Assembly: GCA_030645355.1 (NCBI GenBank) | Contig: JAUSNJ010000081.1 | Coordinates: 1 to 64,000, forward strand | DNA length: 64,000 nucleotides | From: Rhodoferax sp. | GTDB lineage: Bacteria; Pseudomonadota; Gammaproteobacteria; Burkholderiales; Burkholderiaceae_C | Direction: 5' to 3' | Shown: in pieces, positions 1 through 7,778 of the stretch | Layout: each line of letters starts with the position of its first letter | How positions within the stretch are numbered: position 1 is the stretch's first letter | Made by a program: the position numbers and the translations under genes | Notes under the pieces: model-generated | Seen by the model: the letters and a program-made list of their open reading frames with translations, nothing else | Database searches by the model: none | Told to the model about the DNA's origin: nothing

Positions 1-439
1 GCTTCATCTCGACCAGCTTGCGCGACAGCGCGGTGGGTGCCAGCATCGGGTAACCCATGCGGTTGGCCAGCGGTGCCACGGCGAAATTGGCGTTGGAGCC
101 CCAGGGCGGCAGGATCAGGTCGACCTTGTCGCTGCCCATCAGTTTTTCGTAGGAGCGCACGCAGGTTTCGATGTCGCTGCGGTCGTCGGAGCTGACCAGT
201 TCGATGGGGCGTTTGACACCCTTCACATCCAGGCCGCCGGCCGCGTTCACCTGCTCGGCCCACAGCAGGTAGTAGGGCTCCTGGCTGATCTGTGCGCCGC
301 CGGTCCACGGGCCGGTGCGGGCGATGGCATAGCCGATGCGAACCGGCTTGGCCTGGGCGAACAGTTGGGGGGCAAAGGCGGCGGCCCCGACGGCGGCGGC
401 TGCGCCCTTGAGCAGGCTGCGTTTGGATGCGTGAACCAT
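1..439 (-). CDS. ABC transporter substrate-binding protein, branched-chain amino acid type (partial)
   Basis: This is the N-terminal 146 residues of a periplasmic binding protein; the rest lies beyond the window edge. The start is followed by KRSLLKGAAAA and a hydrophobic stretch ending in an AQA-like cleavage site, a secretion signal. The mature part begins VRIGYAIARTGPWTGGAQ and contains a conserved VNAAGGLDVKG segment and a LILPPWGSNAN loop, as in LivJ/HmgD-type ligand-binding proteins of leucine/isoleucine/valine or amide/urea ABC importers. The ATG at 439 has an AGGAG five bases upstream. The AraC regulator on the other strand is divergent and is the natural candidate regulator. The ligand cannot be told from this fragment. 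Confidence 0.85.
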   Translation of the reverse strand, partial: MVHASKRSLLKGAAAAVGAAAFAPQLFAQAKPVRIGYAIARTGPWTGGAQISQEPYYLLWAEQVNAAGGLDVKGVKRPIELVSSDDRSDIETCVRSYEKLMGSDKVDLILPPWGSNANFAVAPLANRMGYPMLAPTALSRKLVEMK

Positions 440-641
440 GGTGTCTCCTGGTGGTGCCCACGGCGGGGCTTGGAGTCCATAGCGTAGAAGTTGCGCGTGG
501 TCGGCGCTGTGCTGGGCGCGCACTTTTCACTTGTCCAATCGCGCACACGGTCACGGGTTTACCCTCAATCGTGGCCTGCGACAAAATGCGGCACACGGCC
601 CATAATTCGCGCAGCCGCCCTCACCATTGACCAGGAATCCC

Positions 642-1622
642 ATGTCCGTTTCCTCCGTCGTCACGACCGACCACGTTGCTCCCCGGGAGCGGGCGCCGGT
701 GTGGCGCGAATGGATCTGGAAGCAGTTTGGCGGTCTGGAGTCGGACCTGTATGGCGATACCGAATTCGATGGCCACATGGCCTCCAGCCAGGCCGGGGAG
801 GTGATCCTGACCCGCCTGGAGGCCAACCGCCACCGCGTGGTGCGCACCCAGGACATGGTGCGTGCCAGCGACGGCGCCTACCTCAAGATCGTGGCGCCGA
901 TGCGGGGCCGCGCCGGTGTCGAACAACTCGGCCGCCAGGCCTGGGTCAGCCCGGGTGCATGGACCATTTACGACACCACCGGTTGCTATGCGGTGGACAA
1001 CCCCGAACGCGTGGAGCATCTGATCGTGATGCTGCCCAAGGCCCAGATCATGGAGCGCGGCTTGCGCCTGGACACGTTGATGGCGCGCTGCCTGGGTGGC
1101 AGCAGTGGCATCGCGCGCGTGGCACTGGCCACCCTGCGCAGCACCTACCAGGAACTGCCCCACATGAGCGCCGACGCGGCGCGCGGCGCCGGTGACCTGA
1201 TCGCGCAGCTAGTGCGGCTGTCGTTGATCGAACTGTCGGGCCAGGAGACGGCGCAGACGCAACGGGAGGTGTTGAAAGACCGCATCCGAAGCTACATCGC
1301 GCTGAACCTGGCGGACCCGGGGCTGTCGGTGGAGCGCATCGCCCACGCCCTCAACTGCAGCAAGCGCCATCTGCACAACGCCTTCGCCGGTGACGATGAC
1401 ACCCTGGCCAGCCACATCCTGCGTTTGCGCCTGGAGGCCTGCACGCGCGAGTTGCGCCAAGCCGGCCCACAGGCGCGCGCCATCACCGACATCGCGCTGT
1501 CCTGGGGTTTCAACAACCTGTCCCACTTCAGCCGGGTCTTTCGCGAGCACACCGGCTGCAGCCCCAGCGAGTACCGGTCGTCGCTGGGGATGGGTGCGGT
1601 CGCGCCACGCCTCACGCATTAA
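642..1622 (+). CDS. AraC family transcriptional regulator
   Basis: A 326-residue DNA-binding regulator. The C-terminal third (about residues 215-315) holds two helix-turn-helix units, seen as LSVERIAHALNCSKRHLH and DIALSWGFNNLSHFSRVFRE, the latter being the AraC signature. The N-terminal part fits the AraC_binding_2 type seen in FeaR/NphR-like activators of catabolic genes. An in-frame TTG lies 15 bases upstream, but the ATG at 642 has an AGGA at proper distance and is preferred. The gene is divergent from the ABC binding protein gene across about 200 bases, which suggests that it controls that importer according to a small-molecule effector. The effector is not predictable. Confidence 0.88.
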   Translation: MSVSSVVTTDHVAPRERAPVWREWIWKQFGGLESDLYGDTEFDGHMASSQAGEVILTRLEANRHRVVRTQDMVRASDGAYLKIVAPMRGRAGVEQLGRQAWVSPGAWTIYDTTGCYAVDNPERVEHLIVMLPKAQIMERGLRLDTLMARCLGGSSGIARVALATLRSTYQELPHMSADAARGAGDLIAQLVRLSLIELSGQETAQTQREVLKDRIRSYIALNLADPGLSVERIAHALNCSKRHLHNAFAGDDDTLASHILRLRLEACTRELRQAGPQARAITDIALSWGFNNLSHFSRVFREHTGCSPSEYRSSLGMGAVAPRLTH

Positions 1623-1695
1623 TCGCCGCGCTCAGCCCGTCCCTGGCTGCGGGGTTTTCCAGCGTGTGAGTCGGGGGATGCCCTGCATCTGTATA

Positions 1696-1715
1696 TACTG
1701 TATGCATAAACAGTA
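1696..1715 (+). promoter_or_regulatory. LexA operator (SOS box) of dnaE2
   Basis: The sequence is TACTG, ten bases, CAGTA: a perfect dyad matching the classical LexA consensus, with the A/T-rich centre TATGCATAAA. It ends 17 bases before the dnaE2 ATG, where bound repressor would block transcription initiation. This is the only full match I found in the window. Confidence 0.9.
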
Positions 1716-1732
1716 TTGTGGGCTGTTATGCG

Positions 1733-4700
1733 ATGAACCCCTCCGATCCCGACACGGTGCCAGCGTATGCCGAGCTGCACTGCCTCTCCAACTTCAGCTT
1801 CCAGCGTGGCGCCTCCCAGCCGGAAGAGCTGGTGGAGCGCGCCGCTGCGTTGGGCTATGCGGCGCTGGCCATCACCGACGAATGCTCGGTGGCCGGCGTG
1901 GTGCGCGCCCATGTGCAGGCCAAGACGAGCGGGCTCAAACTACTGCTGGGGGCGGAGTTTTGGGTGCCCCTGGGAACGGGCGCGGGGGAGTCGGCCCATG
2001 GCTTCACGGCCGTGGTGTTGGCGCACAACCTGCAGGGCTGGGGCAATCTGTGCCAGTTCATCACCGCGGCGCGTCGGGCAGCACCCAAAGGGCAGTACGA
2101 ACTGGGCTGGCACGGGGCGCACTACCAGGCCTTGTGGGCACAGCTCACGGATTGCGAAATGCTGCTGGCGCTCCCGGATGCTATCAATATGGAAGCGGCC
2201 TATGCAATATCCACGAGGGCTAGAGGCCTGTTTGGCTTAAACGTTTGGCTGATGGCGGAATTGCGCCTGGGGTTGGACGATGCGCTCTATCGGGTGCGCC
2301 TGCGGCAGCTGGCGCAGTGCACGGGTCTGCCGCTGGTGGCGGCGGGCAACGTGCGCATGCATGTGCGTTCGCGCAAGCCCCTGCACGATGTGCTGACCGC
2401 CGTGCGCCTGGGCCAGCCGGTGGCGCGGTGCGGTTTTGCCTTGCAGCCCAATGCCGAGCTGCATTTGCGTTCGCGTGCGCGGCTGGCGACGCTCTACCCA
2501 CCACAGTGGCTGGCCAACACGCTGGTGATTGCCGACAAGTGCAGCTTTGACTTGCAGGAAATCGCCTTCCAGTACCCGATGGAGGCCTTGCTGCCCGGCG
2601 CCACACCGGCCCAGACCCTGCGCCACTACTGCGAGGAGGGCGCGCGCGAACGCTATCCGCGGGGGGTCCCTGCGGAGGTGTTACCCATGGTGGAGCACGA
2701 ACTGGCACTGATTGCCGATCTGAAATACGAGATGTATTTCCTGACCGTGTTTGATGTCGTGCGCTTTGCCCGTAGCCAGAACATCCTGTGCCAGGGGCGC
2801 GGCTCGGCGGCCAATTCGGTGGTCTGCTACTGCCTGCATGTGACCGAGGTCGATCCGATGAAGGGCCACATGATGTTCGAGCGTTTCGTCTCCCGAGAGC
2901 GCAACGAGCCGCCCGACATCGATGTGGACTTCGAACACCAGCGGCGCGAGGAAGTCATCCAGTACATCTACCAAAAGTACGGCCGGGAGCGCGCCGCCAT
3001 TGCCGCCACCGTGATCAGCTACCGCCCGCGCAGCGCGCTGCGCGATGTCGGTCACGCGCTGGAGATTCCCGAGGCGCTGATCGTCGCGCTGTCCAAGGAA
3101 CACCCCGGCATGTACGACCGCGAGGTGCTGGTGGAGCGGCTGCAATCTGCTATCGAAAAAGTAGCTGCTGATACAGATTCCACGAAGGCCAGGGTCGAAT
3201 TTCCTTCGGAACAACGGCTGCAGCAGTGGCTGGCGTTGGCCATCCAGCTGCAGCGCTTTCCGCGCCACCTGAGCCAGCACGTGGGCGGCTTTGTGCTGAC
3301 CCATGGGCCGCTGACCCGACTGGTGCCAGTGGAAAACGCTGCCATGCCGGACCGTTCCATCATCCAGTGGGACAAGGATGACCTGGACGCCGTGGGTCTG
3401 ATGAAGGTCGATGTGCTGGCCCTGGGCATGCTCAGTGCCATCCGCCGCTGCCTGGCCCTGGTCACGCAGTGGCGCGGACTGCTAAAGCCCATGCGCCTGC
3501 AGGATGTGCCGCGTGAGGATGCGGCCACCTACGACATGATTTGCAAGGCCGACACCGTGGGCGTGTTCCAGATCGAAAGCCGCGCGCAGATGAGCATGCT
3601 GCCGCGCCTGCAGCCCCGCTGCTTTTACGACCTGGTGGTGGAGGTGGCCATCGTGCGGCCCGGCCCCATCCAGGGCGGCATGGTGCACCCGTACCTGAAG
3701 GCGCGCAAAGACCCGGAAGCCTATGCGTCGCCGTATCCGGACCTGCGCCGGGCACTGGAGCGCACGCACGGCATTCCCATCTTTCAGGAGCAGGTGATGC
3801 AGATCGCGGTGATCGCGGCCGGCTTCACCCCCGGTGAGGCCGACGGCCTGCGCCGCTCCATGGCCGCCTGGAAGCGCCACGGCAACGTCAGCAAGTACCA
3901 CGACCGCCTGGTAGGCGGCATGCTGGAGCGCGGCTACCCGCTGGACTTTGCCGAGGCCATCTTCAAGCAGATGGAGGGCTTTGGTGAGTATGGCTTCCCC
4001 GAGAGCCACGCCGCCAGCTTTGCCATCCTGGTCTACATCAGCTGCTGGCTGAAAAAACACGAACCGGCCTGCTTCCTCGCCGCCATGCTCAACAGCCAGC
4101 CGCTGGGTTTTTACGGCCCGGCCCAACTGGTGCAGGACGCACAGCGCCACGGCGTGGAAGTGCGCGCCGTGGATGTGTCGCACAGCGATTGGGATTGCAC
4201 TCCTGAGGCCATGGGGTCAGACCACCGCGATAGCGTGTGCTCTGACCCCATCCGTTTAGACCCCGCCATCCGCCTGGGCCTGCGCATGGTCAGCGGCCTG
4301 CGCAAGGAAGTCGGCCAGCGCATCGCAACCGAGCGTGCTCAAAAAGCCTTCACCAGCACCCAGGACCTGGCCCTGCGTTGCGATTTGAACGAGGGCGACC
4401 TCAAAGCCCTGGCCAGTGCCGATGCCCTGCAGTCCCTGTCCGGCCACCGCCGCCAGCAGGTGTGGGACGCGTCGGCGTTGAAGCCGGCTCCCGCGCTGCT
4501 CAAGGGCGTGCCGATTGCAGAGGACGAACTGCTGTTGTCGGCCGCACCCGAGGGCGAAGAGGTAACGTTTGACTACGCCGCACTGGGCCTGACATTGCGC
4601 TCCCACCCCTTGCAGCTATTGCGTGCACAGCTCTCCAAAAAGAAACTGCTGACGGCTGCGCAGATGGCCGACTATCCCAGTGGCCGCCTGGTGCGCGCCT

Positions 4701-4978
4701 GCGGCATCGTCACCATGCGCCAGCGCCCGCAGACCGCCAAGGGCGTGGTCTTCGTCACGCTGGAGGATGAGACCGGCAGCGTCAACGTGATTGTGTGGAA
4801 GGCTGTCAAGGAACGCTTTCGCCAGGAGGTCTACCAGTCCCGCCTGTTGGCCGTGTATGGCGTGTGGCAGCGCGATGAAGACAGCGGTGGTGAAGTCCGC
4901 CACGTGATCGCCAAACGCTTGGTGGACCTGACGCCCCTGCTGGGGGAGTTAGTCACTACCAGCCGGGATTTTCATTGA
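1733..4978 (+). CDS. dnaE2: Error-prone DNA polymerase DnaE2 (ImuC)
   Basis: A 1081-residue C-family DNA polymerase used in damage-induced translesion synthesis. The N-terminal PHP domain starts YAELHCLSNFSFQRGAS. The catalytic acidic residues are in PPDIDVDFEHQRREE (about 393-407) and LMKVDVLALGM (about 557-567). A C-terminal OB-fold reads GIVTMRQRPQTAKGVVF. The ATG at 1733 is chosen over an upstream GTG because it follows the SOS box at normal distance. The usual partners imuA and imuB are not adjacent. Three segments look foreign to the family: residues about 150-165 and 473-488 are translated copies of the dispersed repeat, and about 827-840 is a translated palindrome. All keep the frame open, so the gene appears intact. 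Confidence 0.95.
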   Translation: MNPSDPDTVPAYAELHCLSNFSFQRGASQPEELVERAAALGYAALAITDECSVAGVVRAHVQAKTSGLKLLLGAEFWVPLGTGAGESAHGFTAVVLAHNLQGWGNLCQFITAARRAAPKGQYELGWHGAHYQALWAQLTDCEMLLALPDAINMEAAYAISTRARGLFGLNVWLMAELRLGLDDALYRVRLRQLAQCTGLPLVAAGNVRMHVRSRKPLHDVLTAVRLGQPVARCGFALQPNAELHLRSRARLATLYPPQWLANTLVIADKCSFDLQEIAFQYPMEALLPGATPAQTLRHYCEEGARERYPRGVPAEVLPMVEHELALIADLKYEMYFLTVFDVVRFARSQNILCQGRGSAANSVVCYCLHVTEVDPMKGHMMFERFVSRERNEPPDIDVDFEHQRREEVIQYIYQKYGRERAAIAATVISYRPRSALRDVGHALEIPEALIVALSKEHPGMYDREVLVERLQSAIEKVAADTDSTKARVEFPSEQRLQQWLALAIQLQRFPRHLSQHVGGFVLTHGPLTRLVPVENAAMPDRSIIQWDKDDLDAVGLMKVDVLALGMLSAIRRCLALVTQWRGLLKPMRLQDVPREDAATYDMICKADTVGVFQIESRAQMSMLPRLQPRCFYDLVVEVAIVRPGPIQGGMVHPYLKARKDPEAYASPYPDLRRALERTHGIPIFQEQVMQIAVIAAGFTPGEADGLRRSMAAWKRHGNVSKYHDRLVGGMLERGYPLDFAEAIFKQMEGFGEYGFPESHAASFAILVYISCWLKKHEPACFLAAMLNSQPLGFYGPAQLVQDAQRHGVEVRAVDVSHSDWDCTPEAMGSDHRDSVCSDPIRLDPAIRLGLRMVSGLRKEVGQRIATERAQKAFTSTQDLALRCDLNEGDLKALASADALQSLSGHRRQQVWDASALKPAPALLKGVPIAEDELLLSAAPEGEEVTFDYAALGLTLRSHPLQLLRAQLSKKKLLTAAQMADYPSGRLVRACGIVTMRQRPQTAKGVVFVTLEDETGSVNVIVWKAVKERFRQEVYQSRLLAVYGVWQRDEDSGGEVRHVIAKRLVDLTPLLGELVTTSRDFH
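2180..2227 (+). repeat. Dispersed repeat, copy A, inside dnaE2
   Basis: A 48-base element starting GCTATC and ending in CCACGAGGGCTAGAGGC. It is read in frame as DAINMEAAYAISTRARG. It shares its end with copies C, E, F and G, and lies between conserved PHP-region blocks of DnaE2, where family members have no such segment as far as I recall. Confidence 0.75.
3149..3196 (+). repeat. Dispersed repeat, copy B, inside dnaE2
   Basis: A diverged copy starting GCTATCGAAAAAGTAGCTGC and ending TTCCACGAAGGCCAGG. It is read in the same frame as copy A, giving SAIEKVAADTDSTKARV. The other two forward frames contain stops (TAG in one, TGA in another), so only this frame is tolerated inside a gene. Confidence 0.7.
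4211..4251 (+). repeat. GGGGTCAGA-type palindrome inside dnaE2
   Basis: An 11-base perfect inverted repeat, ATGGGGTCAGA and TCTGACCCCAT, extends to 15 bases with one mismatch and encloses a short loop. It is read in frame as MGSDHRDSVCSDPI at a point where DnaE2 proteins normally run straight from the SDWDCT motif to the RLGLR motif. Similar GGGGTCAGA palindromes are common REP-like sequences in proteobacteria. It is unrelated to the copy A/B family. Confidence 0.7.
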
Positions 4979-4993
4979 GGCAGTGGAGCGACA

Positions 4994-7141
4994 TTACCTG
5001 CGGTTGTCTTCTCCGCGTTTGCGCTCATTGTCCTGATCACCTGGCCTGCTGGCAGCCGGCCTGGGTCGATTGGCGTTGCGCTCTTCCTTTGGCGCAGCCT
5101 GGGCTGGCGGTGGTGGCACTGCCGATTGGCCGCGCTCTTCGCCATTGCGACGCTGTTCGGGCCGACCGCGCTGCTCTGGTGGCCGTGTAGCCGCTGGCGG
5201 AGCAACTTGGGGCACAGCCGCAGGCGCTGGCATCGCGACTATGGGCCGTGGTGGCGGCGGTGGCGCGACTTGTTGGCCACGTTCTCCTGTTTGGCCGCGC
5301 TGCTCGCCATTGCCACGCTGGTCTGGGCGGCCGCGCTGTTCCGGAGAACGAGCAGCCGGTACCGGGGCAATGGGCCGTGGTGGCGGTGGCACGACCGCCT
5401 GGCCACGCTGGTCTGCATTGCCGCGCTGTTCCGGTGGCCGCTCTGCCGGTAAGGGCGTTGGTGTGCCCTTGCGATCATCGGATTTTCCACGCGAATCTTC
5501 CTTCCTCGCAGCGGGACCCGCTGGCGGCGGACGCACGGTCGGCGGCGCCACCTGTGCCGGTGCCACCACGTTGACCACCGGTGCGGGAGCGGCCGCCGCT
5601 GCCGGTTTCAATCCCTTGCGGTCAGCGGCGTCAAGCGGGCGGCCGGGCTTGGTTGCCAGTTGTTCGCGCTGCGCCGCGAAACCGGCGTGGGCAGCAGCCG
5701 GCGCGGTGCGGGCGACCACCGGCCGCTCGAACACGCGCTCGGGCGGCCCTTCGCCCCGTTGTTGGCCACGTTGTTCGCCTCGCTCACCACGCCCGCCAGC
5801 GCCACGCACGCTTTTCTCGGTCGGCGCCACAGCTGCCACGTTAGCAACCGCTGCGCGCGCCAGCTGTTCGCGCGACACCCGCACCGCGGCCTTGGACACT
5901 GGCTGCGATTGCACGAATGTGGTCGTCGGCACGGCGATCACGGCCCCCGGCACAACCCGGTTGGCGTAAATGACATTGGTGATATTGGTGACGTTCGTAG
6001 TGTTGTAGGTTTTGTAGGTGTTGTTGATGACCGTGGTGTTGACCACCGTGTTGCTGCGGTTGATCTGCTCGAAATAGCCTCGGCTTACCGGATAGGACGG
6101 CCGATAGACCTCGCGCGGCGCCAGCGGGAACCACGCCACGCCTCCGACATTGCCGCTGGAGATCGTCAGCTGGAAGTTGCTGCCACCCACGAACGCGACC
6201 AGCGCAGGTGCGTAATAGGCCGGGGCGCGCACCGGGCCGGGTACCCAGACCCAGGTGCCGCGCATATGGGCCCAGCGGCCGTAGTGGGATACCGCGAAGC
6301 CCCAGGGCGCGTCATCGACCCAGGTCCAGCCCCAGGGGTCAATCCAGGTCCAGTGGCCGTCGCGGTAAGGGGCCCAGCCGGTCGCTACGCGGTTGGGAAC
6401 CCAGACGTTGCCGTAGTTCGGTTCGACCCGCCACGTGCCGTTGGCATCCAGGTCCTGGTAGCCGACCACGTCGGGCGAGACATAACGGGCCGAGGGCGAG
6501 CTGTCGTAGCTGCGGTCACGGCTGCTGGCCCAGCGATCGAATTCATCGACCGGTGGCGCGCTCAGATACTCGTATTCGCGTAAACCGGTCCCCATGAAGC
6601 GATAGGGCTGGCGTGCATCGATGACATACGCGGCACCTTCGCCGTAGGCCTCGCCCTGGCCTTTGCGCACGATGATGTCGGTCGCATTGCCATCGGGGTC
6701 CACCTCGATCCGGTATGCCCCCGGTTTGCGCAGCGTAAAGGCGAGATTGGGCGTATCGACCTCAACCACCTGGTTGGGCGCCAGGCGACGCACATTGACG
6801 TTCAGCGTGCCCTGCGTCAATTGCAGTTGGGCGATTCGATCATCCAGGTTGAGCACAACGACACTGGTTGCGCCGTTCATGCGAACGCTCGCCCCGCCGA
6901 TCTGGATTTCGGCGCGTGCACGCTCATCGGTCCACAGACGGTCGCCCGAGCCCAACGGCCGGTTGATCGTCGCCGGGTCCCATTCGGTCTCGCCGGCGGG
7001 CGAGAAACTGACCGCACCGCTCATATAGCCAAGACGTGCGACGCGCGACGGCGGGTCGGCGTTGGCCCAGCCGCTGAAAGCCAACAGTGCGACACCGGCG
7101 ACAAAGGCGGCGGCGCGCAGACGGAAAGTTTGCAGTTGCAT
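4994..7141 (-). CDS. Secreted FecR-domain protein with tryptophan-rich repeats and Pro/Arg/Gln-rich tail
   Basis: A 715-residue exported protein. Residues 1-28 are a signal peptide ending ANA. A FecR-like domain follows (about 38-170). A tryptophan-rich block (about 225-305) has repeated units such as GNVWVPN, GHWTWIDPWGWTWVDD and GTWVWVPG, as in DUF6600-type proteins. Then comes an Asn/Thr-rich linker (NTTVINNTYKTYNTTN). The last 270 residues are low complexity, with about three imperfect copies of a (R/S)PPEQRG-x-x-x-QRGQ unit separated by proline runs. The known FecR role is anti-sigma signalling, but this one has no transmembrane segment or sigma partner. A periplasmic or surface structural role is inferred. 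It is convergent with dnaE2 (15-base gap). Confidence 0.75.
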   Translation of the reverse strand: MQLQTFRLRAAAFVAGVALLAFSGWANADPPSRVARLGYMSGAVSFSPAGETEWDPATINRPLGSGDRLWTDERARAEIQIGGASVRMNGATSVVVLNLDDRIAQLQLTQGTLNVNVRRLAPNQVVEVDTPNLAFTLRKPGAYRIEVDPDGNATDIIVRKGQGEAYGEGAAYVIDARQPYRFMGTGLREYEYLSAPPVDEFDRWASSRDRSYDSSPSARYVSPDVVGYQDLDANGTWRVEPNYGNVWVPNRVATGWAPYRDGHWTWIDPWGWTWVDDAPWGFAVSHYGRWAHMRGTWVWVPGPVRAPAYYAPALVAFVGGSNFQLTISSGNVGGVAWFPLAPREVYRPSYPVSRGYFEQINRSNTVVNTTVINNTYKTYNTTNVTNITNVIYANRVVPGAVIAVPTTTFVQSQPVSKAAVRVSREQLARAAVANVAAVAPTEKSVRGAGGRGERGEQRGQQRGEGPPERVFERPVVARTAPAAAHAGFAAQREQLATKPGRPLDAADRKGLKPAAAAAPAPVVNVVAPAQVAPPTVRPPPAGPAARKEDSRGKSDDRKGTPTPLPAERPPEQRGNADQRGQAVVPPPPRPIAPVPAARSPEQRGRPDQRGNGEQRGQTGERGQQVAPPPPPRPIVAMPAPAAVPQVAPPAATRPPEQRGRPEQRRNGEERGQSAVPPPPAQAAPKEERNANRPRPAASRPGDQDNERKRGEDNRR

Positions 7142-7242
7142 GGCAATTCCTTACGAAAGAGTTCTCTCACCGAGTACCCTAACGCTTGCCATGCGCGTCG
7201 TCCGTTCGCTACCGCACGACGCCGTTCAGGCGCGGCCCCGTC

Positions 7243-7680
7243 TTACCGGAACACCAGTACCGGAATCTTGGTGTGTGTCAGTACCTTGTGGGTTTCACTA
7301 CCCATGACCAGTGCCCGCATGCCGCGGCGGCCGTGGGAAGCCTGGAAGATCACGTCACAGCCCTGGGTCTGCGCGGTCTTGACGATTTCCTCGTACGGGT
7401 GCTCGCTCTCGCGGTGCACCAGTTCGCACTCCACACCGGCTGCGCTGGCCGCCTCTTTCAGCACGTTGAGATTGCGCTGGGCCAGGGCTTTCACGTCGAG
7501 TGCATACTGCTGCGCCGTGTCGGCAATCTGCATGCCATCGAGTGCAATGAAATGGAAAGGCGTGGTCACCGTCAGGCCGGTGATTCTGGCGTTGATTTCC
7601 GTTGCAAATTTGACGCCGTTGGTGATGGCCATATTGGACAGCTCGGAGCCATCGGTGGGGATCAGAATGTGTTTGAACAC
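7243..7680 (-). CDS. Universal stress protein, UspA family
   Basis: A 145-residue cytoplasmic protein of normal single-domain Usp length. The N-terminus FKHILIPTDGSELSN and the C-terminal nucleotide-binding loop region (ASHGRRGMRALVMGSETHKV) are the family hallmarks of ATP-binding Usp proteins. The start is GTG at 7680, fixed by a GGAGG five bases upstream (7686-7690). An ATG two bases away is out of frame. Known roles are survival under respiratory, nutrient and oxidative stress; the specific role here is unknown. Confidence 0.9.
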   Translation of the reverse strand: MFKHILIPTDGSELSNMAITNGVKFATEINARITGLTVTTPFHFIALDGMQIADTAQQYALDVKALAQRNLNVLKEAASAAGVECELVHRESEHPYEEIVKTAQTQGCDVIFQASHGRRGMRALVMGSETHKVLTHTKIPVLVFR

Positions 7681-7778
7681 ATCAACCTCCTGATCGTCGG
7701 GGCACCGGGAAGCCGGTACACCGCCAGACGAACCCCAAGTATCGGAAGACTTCGTACCAATTACAAACAAATCTCCCA

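Noticed and set aside
1681-1700. Second SOS box upstream of the LexA dyad (CTGTATATACTG)
   Set aside because: It lacks the required CAG half at the right distance; only the dyad at 1696-1715 is complete.
1623-1732. imuA or imuB remnant upstream of dnaE2
   Set aside because: The 110 bases between the AraC stop and dnaE2 hold no reading frame with ImuA or ImuB motifs.
5070-5969. 299-codon plus-strand ORF
   Set aside because: It is the antisense of the Pro/Arg-rich tail of the FecR-domain gene; high GC keeps the frame open, and the product is Arg/Gly/Ala-rich without family features.
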